Shown here piece by piece: positions 37,390 through 39,883 of a DNA stretch of 39,883 nucleotides. How positions within the stretch are numbered: position 1 is the stretch's first letter; each line of letters begins with the position of its first letter. The stretch covers positions 1-39,883 of the forward strand of contig NZ_JAFHAP010000003.1 in the NCBI RefSeq assembly GCF_016938855.1, given 5' to 3'. The notes below the pieces were generated by a model. It did no database searches and was not told the origin of the DNA. It was given only the letters and a program-made list of their open reading frames with translations. Position numbers and translations under genes: made by a program. Source of the stretch: Polycladomyces zharkentensis (GTDB lineage: Bacteria; Bacillota; Bacilli; Thermoactinomycetales; JIR-001).

Positions 37390-37535
37390 AACTCTTATCG
37401 GACTGGTGGGTTGCCCCATTCGGGAATCCTCGGATCAACGCTCGCTTACAGCTCCCCGAGGCATATCGGTGTTCGCCCCGCCCTTCATCGGCTCCTGGCG
37501 CCAAGGCATCCACCGTGCGCCCTTACTAGCTTCTC
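37390..37535 (-). rRNA. Fragment of the 5' end of 23S rRNA
   Basis: On the minus strand the sequence AAGCTAGTAAGGGCGCACGG, then GTGGATGCCTTGGCGCCAGG, AGCCGATGAAGGGCGGGGCG, AACACCGATATGCCTCGGGG, AGCTGTAAGC and CCGAATGGGGCAACCCACC follows the start of bacterial 23S rRNA in exact order for about 130-145 nt. It then stops; the rest of 23S is absent. The preceding ~55 nt (37536-37590) may be the end of the 16S-23S spacer. It is a non-functional rRNA relic inside the purine operon. Confidence 0.85.
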
Positions 37536-37656
37536 CTCAGGACTCGCTACCTGTGAATGCTTGACTCTCCCGTATCCAAACATCCCGTTTTCCTTCATCG
37601 TAATAGCACCGGTTAGGCCTGCTAAGCGCGCGGAGCCGGATGCCGGTCGGTAAGGG

Positions 37657-38832
37657 TCACATGTTCTCGAACCCGTCCATGTCTTCCCAAATACCGAGCT
37701 GCTGAACCGTTCCCCACGCTTCCGCCAACGACTCGCCCAAAACGGTGACGTGACCCATCTTGCGTCCGGGTTTCGCCTCTTTTTTCCCGTACAGATGCAC
37801 TTTCACATTGTCGGGTAAGGTCGGTATCCGCTGTATCAAGGACTCCACATGCTCACCCAATATGTTGACCATCACGGCCGGGGTTAACAAACGCGTCGAT
37901 CCCAACGGCAGTCCGCAAATCGCCCGCAGAAACTGTTCAAACTGTGAGGTCGCGCAGGCATCGTACGTAAAATGTCCGGAGTTGTGCGGACGCGGAGCCA
38001 ACTCATTCACCAGCAATTGTCCGTCCTCCAAGAGAAACATTTCCACTGCGCAAAGTCCCGTTATCTCCAGTTTCTCCGCCACATCGCGGGCCAACCGTTC
38101 GGCACGGGCGGCGATACGTTCGTAGACCGGCGCCGGTGCCAGCGTCACATGCAAAATATGATGGCGGTGAATGTTTTCCACCACGGGGAATGTAGCGATC
38201 TGTCCATGGATATTGCGTGCCACCACCACCGACAATTCTTTGATAAACGGGACAAACTGTTCCAGAATGCAGGGTTCCCCCGGACGGGACAGCGCCTGCC
38301 AAGCGGGTTCCACGTCTTCCTCCCCGCGCAAAATCCGCTGGCCTTTCCCGTCGTATCCGCCCGTGACCGTTTTCAGCACACACGGATAGCCCAACTCTGC
38401 GGCGGCGCCACGCAATTGCCCCGCGTCGTGGACCACCCGGAACGCGGCGACGGGAATGCCGCAAGCATACAGCGTCTCTTTTTCCCGAACCCGATGCCGG
38501 GTGATTTCCAGCAGACGGCTGCCTTGCGGGACATAAGCTTTTTGCTCCAGCCGTTTGACCACTTCAGGGTTGATGTTTTCAAATTCATATGCAACCACGT
38601 CCGACCATTCGCCCAACTGCTCTGCGGCAAGAACATCATGGTATTCGGCGGCAATGTGGTGATCCGACACTTGGCTGCCGGGACAATCCGTCGAGGGATC
38701 CAGCGTGACAAAACGATATCCCAGCTTCCTTCCTTCGAGGATCACCATGCGCCCCAACTGACCGCCGCCCAAAATTCCCACAGTGCTTCCCGGCAACAAT
38801 ACGGTTGGCGGTTTGACTTGCATTTCGATCAT
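37657..38832 (-). CDS. purK: N5-CAIR synthetase PurK
   Basis: A 391-residue ATP-grasp enzyme: AIR + bicarbonate + ATP to N5-CAIR. Motifs: [22 protein letters not shown] at the N-terminus, [35 protein letters not shown], and [37 protein letters not shown]. Its ATG overlaps the purE stop by 4 bp (ATGA), with AGGTGA six bases upstream. The reading frame is intact even though the gap downstream is heavily rearranged. Confidence 0.97.
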   Translation of the reverse strand: MIEMQVKPPTVLLPGSTVGILGGGQLGRMVILEGRKLGYRFVTLDPSTDCPGSQVSDHHIAAEYHDVLAAEQLGEWSDVVAYEFENINPEVVKRLEQKAYVPQGSRLLEITRHRVREKETLYACGIPVAAFRVVHDAGQLRGAAAELGYPCVLKTVTGGYDGKGQRILRGEEDVEPAWQALSRPGEPCILEQFVPFIKELSVVVARNIHGQIATFPVVENIHRHHILHVTLAPAPVYERIAARAERLARDVAEKLEITGLCAVEMFLLEDGQLLVNELAPRPHNSGHFTYDACATSQFEQFLRAICGLPLGSTRLLTPAVMVNILGEHVESLIQRIPTLPDNVKVHLYGKKEAKPGRKMGHVTVLGESLAEAWGTVQQLGIWEDMDGFENM

Positions 38833-39317
38833 GTCAGCTCACCTGATTCGATCACTTGTTGACGAATTCTGGCCCGCCGTTGTTTCAGTCGTTCACGAAT
38901 GTCAGGGTCCCCGATTCCCAGCATTTCCGCCGCCAGCAAACCGGCGTTCACCGCGCCGCTCTCCCCGATCGCCACGGTTGCCACCGGTACGCCGCCCGGC
39001 ATCTGGACGATCGACAACAGGGAATCCAAACCGTTCAGTGACGAAGATTTGACCGGGACACCAATGACAGGCACCACCGTTTTCGACGCGACCATTCCCG
39101 GCAAATGGGCCGCACCACCCGCCCCGGCGATGATCACCTTGATTCCGCGTTCTTCGGCCTCTTCCGCATAGGCGAACATCTCATCCGGCGTCCGATGCGC
39201 GGAAACGACACGTGCCTCATAAGGAATGTCCAATTCATCCAACACTTCGCAAGCCCGCTTCATTGTGGGCCAATCTGACGTACTTCCCATGATTACGCCG
39301 ACACGTGGTTGATTCAT
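38829..39317 (-). CDS. purE: N5-CAIR mutase PurE
   Basis: A 162-residue class I PurE, the first gene of the operon; it converts N5-CAIR to CAIR. It has [14 protein letters not shown] at the N-terminus, [37 protein letters not shown] and [19 protein letters not shown]. The length equals that of Bacillus subtilis PurE. GAGGAG is seven bases before the ATG. Expression is set by the PurBoxes and guanine riboswitch upstream. Confidence 0.97.
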   Translation of the reverse strand: MNQPRVGVIMGSTSDWPTMKRACEVLDELDIPYEARVVSAHRTPDEMFAYAEEAEERGIKVIIAGAGGAAHLPGMVASKTVVPVIGVPVKSSSLNGLDSLLSIVQMPGGVPVATVAIGESGAVNAGLLAAEMLGIGDPDIRERLKQRRARIRQQVIESGELT

Positions 39318-39351
39318 GGCACAACTCCTCTACATCGAAAATCTATCCAAG

Positions 39352-39398
39352 AAAAAATCCGAACGCAGATATTTCACCAGGAAAAATCTGCCGTTCGG
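39352..39398 (-). terminator. Riboswitch expression platform: attenuator/antiterminator
   Basis: On the minus strand CCGAACG (39398-39392) pairs with CGTTCGG (39365-39359), extended by CAGAT/ATCTG, and TTTTTT follows: an intrinsic terminator 35 nt before the purE start. The 5' arm and loop also contain AGATTTTTCC, a perfect complement to GGAAAAATCT in the 3' strand of the riboswitch P1 helix. The two folds exclude each other, so guanine binding should favour termination. Confidence 0.85.
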
Positions 39399-39415
39399 AG
39401 GGCACACCGAAGGAA

Positions 39416-39496
39416 GATTTTTCCCATAGTCCGGAAATTTACGGTTTCCGGGTAGAGACACTCGAGCCATATCCTCGAGCATATATGAGAAAAATC
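39416..39496 (-). promoter_or_regulatory. Guanine-type purine riboswitch aptamer
   Basis: The minus strand carries the purine aptamer: P1 GATTTTTCTCATA (39496-39484) paired with TATGGGAAAAATC (39428-39416), 13 bp; junction ATAT; P2 with the GCTCGAGGATATGGCTCGAG core; and P3 CCGGAAACCGTAAATTTCCGG. The specificity position in GACTATGG is C, as in the xpt guanine aptamer (U in adenine types). Guanine or hypoxanthine should stabilise P1 and switch off purE transcription by attenuation. Confidence 0.95.
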
Positions 39497-39508
39497 ACAT
39501 GCAATATC

Positions 39509-39538
39509 AGTTTAACATCCTGTACAAACCAGAGTCAA
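39509..39538 (-). promoter_or_regulatory. pur operon promoter
   Basis: On the minus strand TTGACT (39538-39533), an 18-bp spacer and TAAACT (39514-39509), leading about 10 nt later into the riboswitch. The -10 is a weak match (4 of 6), fitting a regulated promoter. Confidence 0.6.
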
Positions 39539-39542
39539 TGGA

Positions 39543-39586
39543 AATACGAACATTTAATTGGGGGTTCATATTTTCTGTTCGTGTTT
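39543..39586 (-). promoter_or_regulatory. PurR PurBox pair
   Basis: Two inverted CGAAC motifs: one reading ATACGAACATTT on the plus strand (39544-39555) and one reading AAACACGAACAG on the minus strand (39585-39574). The interval between CGAA and TTCG is 27 bp, close to that of the Bacillus subtilis pur operon as I remember it, and the pair sits just upstream of the -35. PurR would repress here and be released by PRPP. Confidence 0.75.
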
Positions 39587-39650
39587 TTTGGAATATCCCT
39601 CAGCAGATACAACCGTACCGTCAGGAAAAAACGGCTTCCTGGAAGGAAGG

Positions 39651-39809
39651 TCATACTATCATACATTTCGCTTCCACGTGCAAGGCAGGCGCTCGCTCCA
39701 GCTGCGCTTCAGACCCCATGTTCTTTGGAACAGCCAACCTCTCGCTCAACAGTTGATCATACAATCGGTTCATTCGAATTTGACGTTTATCATAAACGAT
39801 CCTGGCCAT
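39651..39809 (-). CDS. Possible small basic protein upstream of the pur operon
   Basis: An open frame of 52 residues starting ATG (39809): MARIVYDKRQIRMNRLYDQL, continuing LSERLAVPKNMGSEAQLERA. The N-terminal half would be a basic amphipathic helix. There is no clear ribosome binding site (a GGGGG lies ~20 bases away), and no family is recognised. A weak hairpin followed by TTTTTT is located about 15-25 bases past its stop. It may be chance. Confidence 0.25.
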   Translation of the reverse strand: MARIVYDKRQIRMNRLYDQLLSERLAVPKNMGSEAQLERAPALHVEAKCMIV

Positions 39810-39842
39810 CTGAAGCAAGTTTTTTTATTCCCCCATGCAAAT

Positions 39843-39876
39843 AAAAAACAGCTCACCATAGCGGTGAGCTGTTTTC
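39843..39876 (-). terminator. Bidirectional terminator at the right edge
   Basis: A perfect 13-bp stem (AAAACAGCTCACC at 39845-39857, GGTGAGCTGTTTT at 39863-39875) with a 5-nt loop and A/T flanks. It probably ends a gene that lies outside the window; the 39590-39840 stretch between it and the PurBoxes holds only the doubtful small ORF. Confidence 0.8.
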
Positions 39877-39883
39877 ATCCGAC

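Overview
This 39.9 kb window comes from the chromosome of a spore-forming, moderately GC-rich Gram-positive (Bacillota). The best guess is a thermophilic Thermoactinomycetaceae-type organism. Three things suggest this: gene order closely follows Bacillus subtilis (purE-K-B-C-S-Q-L-F-M-N-H-D, yerA, yerB, yerC, pcrB-pcrA-ligA); the secreted protease looks like thermitase; and there are spore-germination gene remains, AGGAGG-type ribosome binding sites and many GTG/TTG starts. The family assignment is inference.

Layout, left to right. 0.2-4.1 kb: a cell-surface module on the minus strand, with a class D sortase, its LPVTA-anchored substrate and a transglutaminase-like lipoprotein. 4.1-5.8 kb: a regulatory gap with tandem Spo0A-type boxes, then an XRE-TPR regulator. 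6.1-13.1 kb (minus): ligA, pcrA, pcrB, yerC and yerB. 13.3-17.3 kb: small unknown genes, a probable pseudogene, a DHA2-type efflux pump and its MarR repressor. 17.5-19.3 kb: yerA-like adenine deaminase. 19.4-21.8 kb: small membrane genes and a decayed patch (frameshifted CBS-ACT gene; broken remains of a gerA-type germination operon). 21.9-24.3 kb: thermitase-like protease, a GrpB-family gene and a small unknown gene. 24.3-39.3 kb (minus): the complete purine operon.

The purine operon converts PRPP to IMP and has three visible layers of control: a PurR PurBox pair, a sigma-A-type promoter, and a guanine riboswitch whose terminator can be refolded into an antiterminator. Within the operon most cistrons overlap, but three junctions (purK/purB, purB/purC, purH/purD) are blown apart by 0.5-1 kb of non-coding repeats. 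One of these gaps holds a 5' fragment of 23S rRNA.

The most unusual signal lies between the genes. At least three kinds of short repeat recur in the gaps: (1) ~200-320 bp elements with GTGTCYG ends, often bounded by CTAG and twice sitting exactly on a stop codon; (2) hairpin-rich sequences resembling the right end/omega-RNA region of IS200/IS605-type elements; (3) an element with TGACAAAGT inverted ends flanked by a 12-bp direct repeat. No transposase gene is visible in the window.
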